Below, in pieces: positions 18,493-26,593 of a stretch of 64,000 bases of DNA (position 1 is the first letter of the stretch; every line of letters begins with the position of its first letter). A program made the translations under genes and the position numbers. The notes below the pieces were generated by a model. The model did not search any database and was not told where the DNA came from. It saw only the letters and a list, made by a program, of their open reading frames with translations. The stretch comes from Candidatus Obscuribacter sp. (GTDB taxonomy: Bacteria; Cyanobacteriota; Vampirovibrionia; Obscuribacterales; Obscuribacteraceae), in NCBI GenBank assembly GCA_021772095.1, contig JADYXR010000128.1, positions 1 through 64,000 on the forward strand, in the 5' to 3' direction.

Positions 18493-18586
18493 TAACCGCT
18501 TGACATCAGGGTTCCGTGTGAATTTCTTAATTGCCGTGGAATAACTCCAGAAGAACATAGAACCACCTTTTCCGGGAGAGTCCATC

Positions 18587-18829
18587 ATGGGCAATTCTTA
18601 CTCGTCTGTTGCCGTTAAAAATCCCAAGTTCGTTACTGTTGAAGTAGACGCGCTGCGGGATCGCCTCAATAAGCTCTACAACAACCGCCTGACCGTGCCA
18701 AACGACGGTCTCTTCGAATACCTCTGGGACCTCAAAGAGCGCGCCCTGATGGAAGGTTCAGCCCGTGTCGAAGTACCGTCGACCTGGCTCGACGATCTGG
18801 AAGACCACAACTACCCGCGTAGTCATTGA
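18587..18829 (+). CDS. Small conserved-looking soluble protein, unknown function
   Basis: 80 residues with GGGAG at 18574-18578 eight bases before the ATG. It is acidic, with no signal or membrane segment. It has a strand-like 'FVTVEVDALRDRLNKLYNN' and a helix 'GLFEYLWDLKERALMEG', ending 'STWLDDLEDHNYPRSH'. I do not recognise it. The well-placed binding site and balanced composition support a real gene. The next gene starts 123 bases downstream. Confidence 0.65.
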   Translation: MGNSYSSVAVKNPKFVTVEVDALRDRLNKLYNNRLTVPNDGLFEYLWDLKERALMEGSARVEVPSTWLDDLEDHNYPRSH

Positions 18830-18952
18830 TCGCCGGAGTTTCTCCGTTGTCGCCGCCGGGCGACTTGTCCGCACACAGAAGTTTCATCCCAAACATCACA
18901 CCAAATTGTCAGAGCACCGTCGTACACTTATCGAAGTAGCGGTGCTCTTTCG

Positions 18953-19720
18953 ATGTGCAGAAAAAATCTACTCCCAATATTCCTGATTGCGGCATTGCTA
19001 TCCGCGACTGCCGCCGATTGCAAACCGAAAAATCTGCGGACGCTGCAATTGCTCGCGCTCAAAGAGATGCAAGCGACTGTCATATCGGCGCAAAAGTCAG
19101 ATGACATCATGCTTAAAGAGATAGACACGGTCGCGAATCAGCTGCAACGCGTTTTGCATTCGAGGGTGCGGACGCGCGGGTCTGAACCTTTATATATGCG
19201 AAAAGGCGAAGTCGAATCGCTCCAGCATCACCTGGCGCGCACCATCGGCGCTAACCCGTACGCCGGAAACCCTTATCTGAAGGGCGATAGCGCAAACGAC
19301 ACCGCCGGCACCGCACAAAATATCGCCACTCGTTTAAGCAATGCCAATGGTCAAAGCGTTTACGCAGCCGGCAATTCTAACGACGCAACCTCGGCGCTCG
19401 ACAATTCCAATCCAGCCAGTTCTCTTGCGCATCAGCCCAGCGCGCTGCAAAACATCAATATTTTCGAGAAAAAACCAGAGCGACATCACAACGCATGTCG
19501 CGTGATGTTAGTCTCCGTGCCGGATGCATCGTGGTATGACGCCGCGGTGTTGCGCAAAGAAATTCCGGAAGATTGGCGCGCAGAGCCAGGTACGATTCAA
19601 ATTATTCACAACGGTCAGGACACCTGCTTCATATGGGGTGCAGGAATCGAAGGTCGTCCTGTTTATGACCGAGACAAACAACGATTCAAAGTGATCGCCA
19701 TGCGCGTGGGTCAGCATTGA
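18953..19720 (+). CDS. Exported protein, unknown function
   Basis: 255 residues with a signal peptide (about 1-20, cleavage near TAADC). A helical segment (25-100) is followed by a Ser/Asn/Ala-rich linker (about 100-165) and a C-terminal domain of about 90 residues. That domain carries 'CRVMLVSVPDASWYDAA' and 'CFIWGAGIEGRPVYDRDKQ'. The two cysteines there could form a disulfide. No family recognised. The start lacks a clear binding site. It is 138 bases ahead of the VIT/VWA gene on the same strand. Confidence 0.6.
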   Translation: MCRKNLLPIFLIAALLSATAADCKPKNLRTLQLLALKEMQATVISAQKSDDIMLKEIDTVANQLQRVLHSRVRTRGSEPLYMRKGEVESLQHHLARTIGANPYAGNPYLKGDSANDTAGTAQNIATRLSNANGQSVYAAGNSNDATSALDNSNPASSLAHQPSALQNINIFEKKPERHHNACRVMLVSVPDASWYDAAVLRKEIPEDWRAEPGTIQIIHNGQDTCFIWGAGIEGRPVYDRDKQRFKVIAMRVGQH

Positions 19721-19858
19721 CCGCCTTGCTGCCCCAAGCTCCTCAGTAAGGCACCCACGACCGAACTAGGCATTACCCTGTGTCGCAGCAATTGCCGTCT
19801 CGGTACGCTTCTATTAGTAGTCGCAGGCGGCGGCAGATCCATTTAGAGGTACGTGAAT

Positions 19859-22591
19859 ATGGCATCGGTGAAATTATCCGGAGACACGAAACTAGCGCGA
19901 CTGATTGCGTCAGGTGGGTTGTTGTCCTACCTGCTAACCGGTCCAGCAGTTCCACTGACGTGGGCTAACAGCCTGGCATTGGCACCAGGCTCAAGCACCT
20001 CGACTCAGAGTAAGTCAGACGCAAACAAAGACGCCTTCAAAGGCGAGGGTTCCGGCACCCTGCTCGCGATGGCGACAACAGGCAAACCACTGGGTCAATG
20101 CCCGTTGAAACACACAAGCGTGACTGCCAAAGTTTCCGGTTACGTCTCGCACGTTACTGTGAAGCAGACATTTCATAACCCGTTCAAAGACAAGATAGAA
20201 GCGGTCTACACCTTCCCTTTGTCCGAGACTGGCGCGGTTGACGAGATGATAATGAAGGTCGGTGCGCGCACCATCCACGGTACTATCAAAAAGCGCGAAG
20301 AAGCAAAACAAATTTACGAAGATGCTAAGGCGCACGGACGTGTAGCCTCGCTATTAGACCAGGAACGGCCTAACATCTTCACCCAGTCGGTGGCAAACAT
20401 CGAGCCGGGAAAAGAAGTTGAAATTACAATTCAATACGTCGATTTGCTGCCCTACGAAGATGGCAAATACTCGTTTGCATTTCCAACTGTAGTTGGTCCA
20501 CGATTCAATCCAGGACCGCCTATTGGCAGAACAGGAACGGGAAGATCTCCTGACACCACCGAGGTGCCGGACGCCTCGCGCATAACACCACCGGTGACAC
20601 CAGCAGGAACGAGAACCGGACATGATATTTCGATCACTGTCGACATCGACGGGGGTGTGCCGATCAGCAATGTTCGATCCTCACTGCACGAAGTCGCCGT
20701 CGCCAACCACGGCAACAGCGCAGCCAGTGTCTCTCTTGTCGACAAGAGCACGATACCGAACAAAGACTTCGTCTTAAAATGGGACGTCGCGGGAGATTCG
20801 CTTAAGAGCGGTTATTTGACTTATCGCGATCCAAAAACAAAAGATGCGTCCGGCTATTTCACAATGATGTTGTTGCCACCAAAACGTGTGACACCAGAAA
20901 CAGTGGCACCAAAAGAGATGATCTTTTTGATCGACTGCTCCGGCTCACAGAGCGGAAAGCCGCTCGACAAGGCTAAAGAGACCCTGACTTACATCGTCGA
21001 CCATATGAATCCCAACGATTCTTTCCAGATCATATCGTTCAACAACACAAACTCTGCTTTATTTAAAGCGCCGACACAAAACTCAGATGCGATGCGCAAA
21101 GAAGCGAAGCAATATATCACCGAACTGAAAGCACAGGGCGGCACCTGGATGGGACCGGCTGTAGAAGCCGTATTCAACCAACCGACCGACAAGAATCGTT
21201 TGCGAATAGTCACTTTCATGACCGATGGTTATGTCGGCAACGACATGGAAATTCTTGGACTGGTGAAAAAACACAGAGGTGCTTCGAGATGGTTTCCTTT
21301 CGGCACCGGCAATAGTGTCAATCGTTTCTTGATCGACGGTATCGCGCGTGAAGGCGGCGGAGAGTCCGAGTTTGTGCTTCTAAACTCCGCTCCCGGTGAA
21401 GTTGGCAAGAAATTCTATGAGCGGATATCTTCACCGGTTTTGACCGATGTTAAAGTGTCATTTGATGGTGGAGACGTCAAAGAAGTCTTCCCTAAAGATG
21501 TCTCCGATGTTTGGGCACAAAAGCCTTTGTACATCAAAGGGCGCTACACGACGCCCGGCGCAGCCACTGCGACGTTGACCGGATTCCATGCAGGCAAACC
21601 ATACAAGCAGACTTTGAAGATGACTCTGCCTGACAATAGTGCCACCAATGCCGGTGTCGCCTCAATCTGGGCACGAGCAAAGGTTGACCGATTGATGTCA
21701 GAGGACTGGTTCGGCGCGCAAAGCGGTTCTCCAAACAAAGAAATCAAGGACGAGATCGTCAAAACCGCATTAGCGCACCACATAATGACCCAATACACTT
21801 CGTTCGTCGCGGTCGAAGAAAAGTATGTCACCAAAGGCGGCAAGCCCGTCCTGGAAGTCGTACCTGTTGAAATGCCTGACGGCGTAAGTAGAAAAGGGGT
21901 GTTTGGTGAAAACGATGAGAATGCTGGCTCTCTGCAACCAGGACGCGCTGCCCCAATGATGGCTGTACCGTCGGGTGGCAACTGGGGCCGTTCCAAGGGA
22001 ATGCGAGTTGCAGCTGACCGCGCTTATGGTGGCGGATATGGTGTCGGCTATGGTAGCGCGGTCCGCGGCGGACTGATGGGCAACCAGGCTGCTGCCTCGG
22101 GCATGATCCGGCAACAACGAGCAGAGTCCCTCAAGAGCAGTGGCATATTAGCTAATGAAAGTTCGTTATCTGCACTGCCTGAACCTGCCAGCGAGATGGC
22201 TAAAAAAATTGCAAAGCCAAATATCCAACAATACACCCCTGTTCACAAGGAAGAACAGAAGGCAGACAAAGACCAGAATAAAAATCACCAGGCCGACGAC
22301 GATGCTGCCAAAAGTAAATTGGATCCACGACTGCACAACCTGGAAACAGCGCTGAAACTCAAAGGAAGCATCGTCGGACTGACCATCGTCGATGGAAAAG
22401 TGTCAATCAGAGTAACTGTGACAACCGAAGGCAAAGCCGTAATGGCCTTACTTAAGAAAGCTGGGCTAGAGGGTCTCTCGTCGGTTACCGTTCAAGGCAA
22501 CAAGTTCACAGTAACCGGCAAAATTGCAGTCAAGAAATTGAACGCATTAGCTCAACTGGCACAAGTAGTCTACATCTCACCGGCGCATTAA
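19859..22591 (+). CDS. VIT and VWA domain protein, exported
   Basis: 910 residues from the ATG nine bases after GAGG; an in-frame GTG six bases earlier sits too close to the binding site. A signal peptide or anchor lies at about 10-38. A VIT domain spans about 75-205 ('AVYTFPLSETGAVDEMIMKVG', 'KREEAKQIYEDAKAHGRVASLL'). A von Willebrand A domain spans about 350-520, with the MIDAS motif DCSGS near residue 358 and 'TFMTDGYVGND' downstream. A Gly-rich and charged linker (690-830) leads to a C-terminal domain of about 80 residues. This is the inter-alpha-trypsin-inhibitor heavy-chain layout, whose bacterial members are mostly uncharacterised surface or periplasmic proteins. It is terminated by a strong hairpin. 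Confidence 0.88.
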   Translation: MASVKLSGDTKLARLIASGGLLSYLLTGPAVPLTWANSLALAPGSSTSTQSKSDANKDAFKGEGSGTLLAMATTGKPLGQCPLKHTSVTAKVSGYVSHVTVKQTFHNPFKDKIEAVYTFPLSETGAVDEMIMKVGARTIHGTIKKREEAKQIYEDAKAHGRVASLLDQERPNIFTQSVANIEPGKEVEITIQYVDLLPYEDGKYSFAFPTVVGPRFNPGPPIGRTGTGRSPDTTEVPDASRITPPVTPAGTRTGHDISITVDIDGGVPISNVRSSLHEVAVANHGNSAASVSLVDKSTIPNKDFVLKWDVAGDSLKSGYLTYRDPKTKDASGYFTMMLLPPKRVTPETVAPKEMIFLIDCSGSQSGKPLDKAKETLTYIVDHMNPNDSFQIISFNNTNSALFKAPTQNSDAMRKEAKQYITELKAQGGTWMGPAVEAVFNQPTDKNRLRIVTFMTDGYVGNDMEILGLVKKHRGASRWFPFGTGNSVNRFLIDGIAREGGGESEFVLLNSAPGEVGKKFYERISSPVLTDVKVSFDGGDVKEVFPKDVSDVWAQKPLYIKGRYTTPGAATATLTGFHAGKPYKQTLKMTLPDNSATNAGVASIWARAKVDRLMSEDWFGAQSGSPNKEIKDEIVKTALAHHIMTQYTSFVAVEEKYVTKGGKPVLEVVPVEMPDGVSRKGVFGENDENAGSLQPGRAAPMMAVPSGGNWGRSKGMRVAADRAYGGGYGVGYGSAVRGGLMGNQAAASGMIRQQRAESLKSSGILANESSLSALPEPASEMAKKIAKPNIQQYTPVHKEEQKADKDQNKNHQADDDAAKSKLDPRLHNLETALKLKGSIVGLTIVDGKVSIRVTVTTEGKAVMALLKKAGLEGLSSVTVQGNKFTVTGKIAVKKLNALAQLAQVVYISPAH

Positions 22592-22615
22592 GCAGAATCG
22601 CGATCAGAAACAGAA

Positions 22616-22647
22616 GAAGGAGCGAACAATCGCTCCTTCTTTTTTTA
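22616..22647 (+). terminator. Strong intrinsic terminator after the VIT/VWA gene
   Basis: GAAGGAGCGA (22616-22625) and TCGCTCCTTC (22630-22639) pair perfectly over 10 bp with loop ACAA, followed by seven T. Confidence 0.95.
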
Positions 22648-22740
22648 GCTTCTCATTGGCTTTCCAATCGGCTTTTCATTCGGACTTTCATGCCGCTTTT
22701 CATGCGCTTTCTTACCGTCGTTCATTCGGTTTTGGTGCCG
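22648..22740. repeat. Degenerate short repeats (CGGCTTTTCATTCGG-like)
   Basis: After the terminator come successive variants of a 13-15 base unit: GGCTTTCCAATC, GGCTTTTCATTC, GGACTTTCATGC, CGCTTTTCATGC, then CGTCGTTCATTCGG. Copies are imperfect. The block ends just before the stop of the next, minus-strand gene. Confidence 0.5.
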
Positions 22741-22749
22741 CGCGCGTTA

Positions 22750-23217
22750 CTATTTTGTTTTCTTCACCACAGCTTTGGAAGTCGTCGTCACCTTAGCCTT
22801 GCCTTTTGTAGCCGACGACTTGGACTTCGTAGTTCTCTTGCGCGTGCTGCTGCTGGTCACCGGCACACCACCCTGATAATGCTGAGTTTCGCCTTCATCC
22901 CAGGTTTCAATCGAACCATCGGAATTGCGTTTTACAGTGGTGCCGTCGGACATTTTCTTTTGATACGGAGTCGTGCCGGGACGATAGCGTATTCCTCCAC
23001 CGCCTGCGGCACCGGTTTCGGCTGGTTGGTCAGATTGAGCAGACTCGCCTTCATCATAAGCTTCGACGCTGCCGTCAGAATTTTTTTGCACGGTGGTGCC
23101 ACCATCGTTTTCTTGTGACTCGGCAAAAGCCGGATCGAATCCGGCACAAAGAACTGAAGCAACCAATGCGACAGAAAGAGAAGCGCGCATGAAGCGCAAA
23201 CTTATTTCGTTAGGCAT
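22750..23217 (-). CDS. Exported protein with duplicated 'TTVxxNSDGSxE' motif
   Basis: About 155 residues from the ATG at 23215-23217, with AGGTG about 13 bases upstream; later Met codons are possible. A signal peptide ends at AFA. The mature part carries two copies of a 24-residue motif: 'GGTTVQKNSDGSVEAYDEGE' and 'DGTTVKRNSDGSIETWDEGE'. They are separated by a Gly-rich 'GGGGIRYRPGTTPYQ'. The C-terminal 45 residues are Lys/Thr/Ser-rich and very basic. No family recognised. The motif resembles short beta-hairpin repeats of surface proteins. The plus-strand gene across the terminator is convergent. Confidence 0.6.
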   Translation of the reverse strand: MPNEISLRFMRASLSVALVASVLCAGFDPAFAESQENDGGTTVQKNSDGSVEAYDEGESAQSDQPAETGAAGGGGIRYRPGTTPYQKKMSDGTTVKRNSDGSIETWDEGETQHYQGGVPVTSSSTRKRTTKSKSSATKGKAKVTTTSKAVVKKTK

Positions 23218-23380
23218 ATCAATCTGCACCTGCATAGTAAATGGGGAAATTGGGCGTGATTTCGCCGGGGCTCGTAATGAATATACTTCCCCATCCACCA
23301 ATTGACAACCGCACATCCGCGTCAAGTCGATACGGTTCGAGTGGGATCTCTGGCCGTTCGAATAAGATGGCTGGTCGTTC

Positions 23381-24148
23381 TTATTGAGTGACTTTCTTCG
23401 GTTCTGGATCTCTGGTGAGCAGCTTGTCCAGCAAGTCTACGACGCGGCGATCGTTTGGATCGAGTTTCAAAGCCTGGCTTAAAGCACCACTGGCTTCAGC
23501 GTTTTTGCCTTGCAAATGGAGAACGCGACCGAGATTGTAGAGCGCGTTTTCATAGTCGGCGCGCAGCACGATTGCTTGATTGTATTCTTTGATCGCTTCG
23601 TCGAGTTTGCCGTCAGCAGAAAGTGCGTTACCGTAAACCACTCTGAACACCGGCGATTTGCCGTCGATCGAAACGGCGCGTTCTGCCTCTTTGACCGCGT
23701 CGCCGACACGATTGGTGTCGAGATAAACAACGCTGAGATTAGAGTGACCGTAAGGAATTTTGTCGTCCAGCTCGAGCGCCTTTTTGAGCTCTGCTTCTGC
23801 CTCGTCCAGCTTTCCGTTTTGTCTTAAAGCCCAACCAAGGTCATTATGAGCATCAGCACTTTTAGGCTCCGCCTCAACTCGCTTTTTTGCAACTTTGAGT
23901 GACGGTGCGCCTTGAGCATGTTTTTTCCAGTTGCCATCACGACCGCTGCCGCTTCCGACTGATTCCGTGATCGTTACGGTCGACGAATCGCCTTTGCCTT
24001 GCTTTTCTTGAGTCGCTTTTTCTTGAGCCGCCATTTTAGCGGCCTTGTCGTCCTGCGTTTTTGCATTGTCTTGCGATAATGCCGGGCCAACACAACCCAA
24101 CGACAGGGCGACTGCCAGCAATGCAAACGCGCTCTTCTGACTGTTCAT
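23381..24148 (-). CDS. Exported TPR protein
   Basis: About 255 residues from the ATG at 24146-24148, with AGAGGA seven bases upstream. The signal peptide runs to about residue 25 ('LSLGCVGPALSQ'). A Lys/Gln/Ala-rich and Gly/Ser-rich linker (25-75) leads to four or so TPR units ('LGWALRQNGKLDEAEAELKKAL', 'GNALSADGKLDEAIKEYNQAI', 'LGRVLHLQGKNAEASGALSQAL'). It is probably a periplasmic scaffold. It is the last gene of a minus-strand series of small envelope genes (24977 down to 23381). Confidence 0.8.
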   Translation of the reverse strand: MNSQKSAFALLAVALSLGCVGPALSQDNAKTQDDKAAKMAAQEKATQEKQGKGDSSTVTITESVGSGSGRDGNWKKHAQGAPSLKVAKKRVEAEPKSADAHNDLGWALRQNGKLDEAEAELKKALELDDKIPYGHSNLSVVYLDTNRVGDAVKEAERAVSIDGKSPVFRVVYGNALSADGKLDEAIKEYNQAIVLRADYENALYNLGRVLHLQGKNAEASGALSQALKLDPNDRRVVDLLDKLLTRDPEPKKVTQ

Positions 24149-24209
24149 CAATAATTCCTCTTAAAAACCGCGACCGTTCCTCAAGACTTGAGAAGGTCAT
24201 AGTTTATCA

Positions 24210-24392
24210 TCAGCCTGGAGGTCCAGTAAAAGCCCACACCATGAGGGTAGATCCGACCGCAACAATGGCGAGTCCGAAGATGCACGACTCGAGAACATTC
24301 TTCGCGTCGTCAAAGGCGTTCCAGGTCAAGGCACCGCCGCCATATACGAATATGGCACCCATCACAAACATGATTATGCTTTCGGCAACCAT
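24210..24392 (-). CDS. 60-residue two-helix membrane protein
   Basis: Two hydrophobic segments (about 4-24 and 37-56) are joined by a polar loop 'AFDDAKNVLES'. The ATG follows AAGGAG, which overlaps the stop of the upstream gene nine bases away, so the two are translationally linked. It is probably the second gene of a two-gene unit. Function unknown. Confidence 0.65.
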   Translation of the reverse strand: MVAESIIMFVMGAIFVYGGGALTWNAFDDAKNVLESCIFGLAIVAVGSTLMVWAFTGPPG

Positions 24393-24401
24393 CTCGCCCG
24401 G

Positions 24402-24977
24402 CTACTCCTTCTGTTCGCGCCGCTTTGGTGGGAGGCTAAACAACAGCGCGGCTGCAATCACAGCAAATAAAACGGCGACACCGGTTAAGAAACGGTCGAC
24501 GATCATTTTGTCGTGAGCGTTCTGCGACTCTTCAAGAAATGCTCTCATTGCCGGGTATTGCAGTGCCTGTGGATCGCCGCCCGGCGTGGACAAGTGAGCA
24601 TTGTTGGCAGAGTCCTGGTTAACAACGGCCTGTTCGGAGGGTTCGCGTTTTGGCGCAGGATCGCGAGAACTGGCTGGCTTAACGGGCACTGGTGAAACAG
24701 GAGTGCTTGTGGTGGTTTCGTTCGCCGCTGGAGTGGAAACTGGATCGCTTGCCACACTGTCAGCTGCAGTACCGGCTTGAGTACTGGCTTCAGTACCGGC
24801 GGAACTGTTTGCGGCGCTACCTGCCGCACTACTGGCTGAACTGCCCGCAGCAGAACCCGCTTGCCCCGCCGCGCTGGACTCGCCAGCGGGCGCCGCTTGC
24901 GATTGCGCGTTCACATTGGCACAACTGGCGCACCAAGTCGCGATCACAACTGCTGCAACTACACCCAAAGATTTCAT
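24402..24977 (-). CDS. Ser/Ala-rich exported protein with C-terminal membrane anchor
   Basis: 191 residues. The N-terminal hydrophobic stretch 'VVAAVVIATWCASCANVNA' is a signal peptide, possibly a lipoprotein type with C16 or C19. Residues 25-110 are low-complexity Ala/Ser/Gly/Thr, then Pro-rich. A helix (135-160) and a single membrane segment (about 162-183) are followed by a basic tail KRREQKE. GAGGGT lies six bases before the ATG. It could be a surface stalk anchored at both ends. No family recognised. Confidence 0.65.
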   Translation of the reverse strand: MKSLGVVAAVVIATWCASCANVNAQSQAAPAGESSAAGQAGSAAGSSASSAAGSAANSSAGTEASTQAGTAADSVASDPVSTPAANETTTSTPVSPVPVKPASSRDPAPKREPSEQAVVNQDSANNAHLSTPGGDPQALQYPAMRAFLEESQNAHDKMIVDRFLTGVAVLFAVIAAALLFSLPPKRREQKE

Positions 24978-25040
24978 GGTTTACCCTCTAAACCGCCCTA
25001 CAACCATTGTAGGGCTTGAATCCACGAAGCGATACTACAA

Positions 25041-26216
25041 TCATTTGGATGGTCCACCAAACGACAACGGCAATCTTCGTCGACCCCAGTTTCCACGCTC
25101 GTTTTCGAAGAGTCCCGGAATTTCGACTTTGCATTTGTGACATTTGCCATCTTTTATCTTGAACTTGCCAAGCTCGTACCAGTTTCGCTCGATTAGCAAT
25201 TCGTCGCAGTTCGGGCAATAGGTGCTCTGATGCTTGACGTCATCCACGTTTCCGGTATAAACGAATTTGATTCCGGCGGCCCTGGCAATTTTCCGCGCCC
25301 GCAGAAGAGTCGACGGCGGCGTTGCCGGACGATGCATCAATTTGAAATCCGGATGAAAGGCAGTGAAGTGAATCGGCACACTGTCACCGAGATTCTCCAA
25401 AATCCAATCACACATGCGCGTGAATTCTTCATCGGAATCATTCTCTTCAGGAATCACCAAATTAGTGATTTCGAACCAAACATCGCTCTCGTGTTTCAAC
25501 CATTTTAGAGTATCGAGAACCGGCTGCAAATGAGACAGAGTAACCTTTTCGTAGAAGTGCTCGGTGAACGCTTTCAAGTCAACATTGGCAGCGTCCATCA
25601 CCGAATAAAATTCCGGGCGCGCCTCATCCGTTATATAACCGGCGGTCACAGCAACAGCTTTGATGCCCAGTTCATGACACGCCTTTGCTGTATCGATTGC
25701 ATACTCAGCCCAGATCACCGGGTCGTTGTAAGTAAACGCCACACTTCGGCAACCCAGTCGCTGTGCGGCAAGTGCAATGTTCTCCGGCGTCGCTTTTTCG
25801 CTGAGCTTTTCGATTTCGCGAGATTTACTAATATCCCAGTTCTGGCAAAAACGACAGCCCAAGTTGCATCCGGCAGTACCAAACGAAAGAATGCTGGTGC
25901 CAGGCAAAAAATGATTGAGCGGTTTCTTCTCGACCGGATCGACGCAAAAGCCGGTACTTCTGCCGTAGCTGGTCAAGTACATGTGACCGTCGATGTTCTG
26001 ACGAATGAAACAGAAACCTCGATCGCCGTCTTTTAGAACGCACGCTCTCGGACATAAGTCGCAGTGAAGACGCCCGTCTTCGAGTTCATGAAAATATTTC
26101 CCGGGCACCGTGAACGCCAGATCATTTGCATCGACTAAATGACTGATGTCCTTATCTATAGAAACCACATGGGTAGCTGCGGTCTGAAGCGGTTGTAGAT
26201 CTTTCAAGTCACTCAT
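25041..26216 (-). CDS. amrS: AmmeMemoRadiSam system radical SAM enzyme AmrS
   Basis: 391 residues. The radical SAM cluster motif is C117-x3-C121-x2-C124 within 'GTAGCNLGCRFCQNW'. An N-terminal Cys cluster (C52, C55, C59, C69: 'CDLCPRACVLKDGDRGFC') and 'RSTGFCVDPVEKKPLNHF' are the family hallmarks. A late 'STYCPNCDELLIERNWY' with a second CxxC suggests an extra zinc site. AmrS homologues are usually encoded near Memo and AMMECR1 family genes, and the radical product is unknown. Neither partner is adjacent here. Upstream lies a 377-base gap with a tandem repeat, and the start has no clear binding site. Confidence 0.9.
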   Translation of the reverse strand: MSDLKDLQPLQTAATHVVSIDKDISHLVDANDLAFTVPGKYFHELEDGRLHCDLCPRACVLKDGDRGFCFIRQNIDGHMYLTSYGRSTGFCVDPVEKKPLNHFLPGTSILSFGTAGCNLGCRFCQNWDISKSREIEKLSEKATPENIALAAQRLGCRSVAFTYNDPVIWAEYAIDTAKACHELGIKAVAVTAGYITDEARPEFYSVMDAANVDLKAFTEHFYEKVTLSHLQPVLDTLKWLKHESDVWFEITNLVIPEENDSDEEFTRMCDWILENLGDSVPIHFTAFHPDFKLMHRPATPPSTLLRARKIARAAGIKFVYTGNVDDVKHQSTYCPNCDELLIERNWYELGKFKIKDGKCHKCKVEIPGLFENERGNWGRRRLPLSFGGPSK

Positions 26217-26230
26217 TGTTTTGCACTATC

Positions 26231-26306
26231 ATTGTTTCACTAACTTGTTGTTTCCCTAACTTGCTGTTTCACTAACTTGCTGTTTCGCTAAGTCGTTTCG
26301 CTAACC
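26231..26306. repeat. 16-bp tandem repeat, five imperfect copies
   Basis: Consensus YTGTTTCNCTAACTTG, with copies starting at 26231, 26248, 26264, 26280 (13 bases) and 26293 (14 bases). It lies just upstream of the amrS start, in the 377-base divergent gap. The rest of that gap (26307-26593) shows no gene or clear promoter. Confidence 0.8.
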
Positions 26307-26593
26307 AATTGACCAACCTGTTTCCCCAAGTCTCATTTGCTAAGTAACTGGTATGGGTTGACGCTTCAAGTGGTTCGTCAAAACTGGCCATCTATTTTAA
26401 GTATACCGATCGCAACTGTCGTTCCGCGACCACAGCTAAACTTGTGAGAAAAGCCGCTAATTATCGCAATCAACAGCGTTCACAGCCTTCCGTCAACGCG
26501 GGCTGAAAAACGAAAGCAACAAAAATTTGTCCAATAATTTCGGAATGGGTGTACATGCATTAGCGTGGCGGCGAAAACAATTGGTAAAAAGCA

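Noticed and set aside
22690..23118. Plus-strand frame across the exported repeat-protein gene
   Set aside because: Hydrophobic shadow of the minus-strand gene; no binding site.
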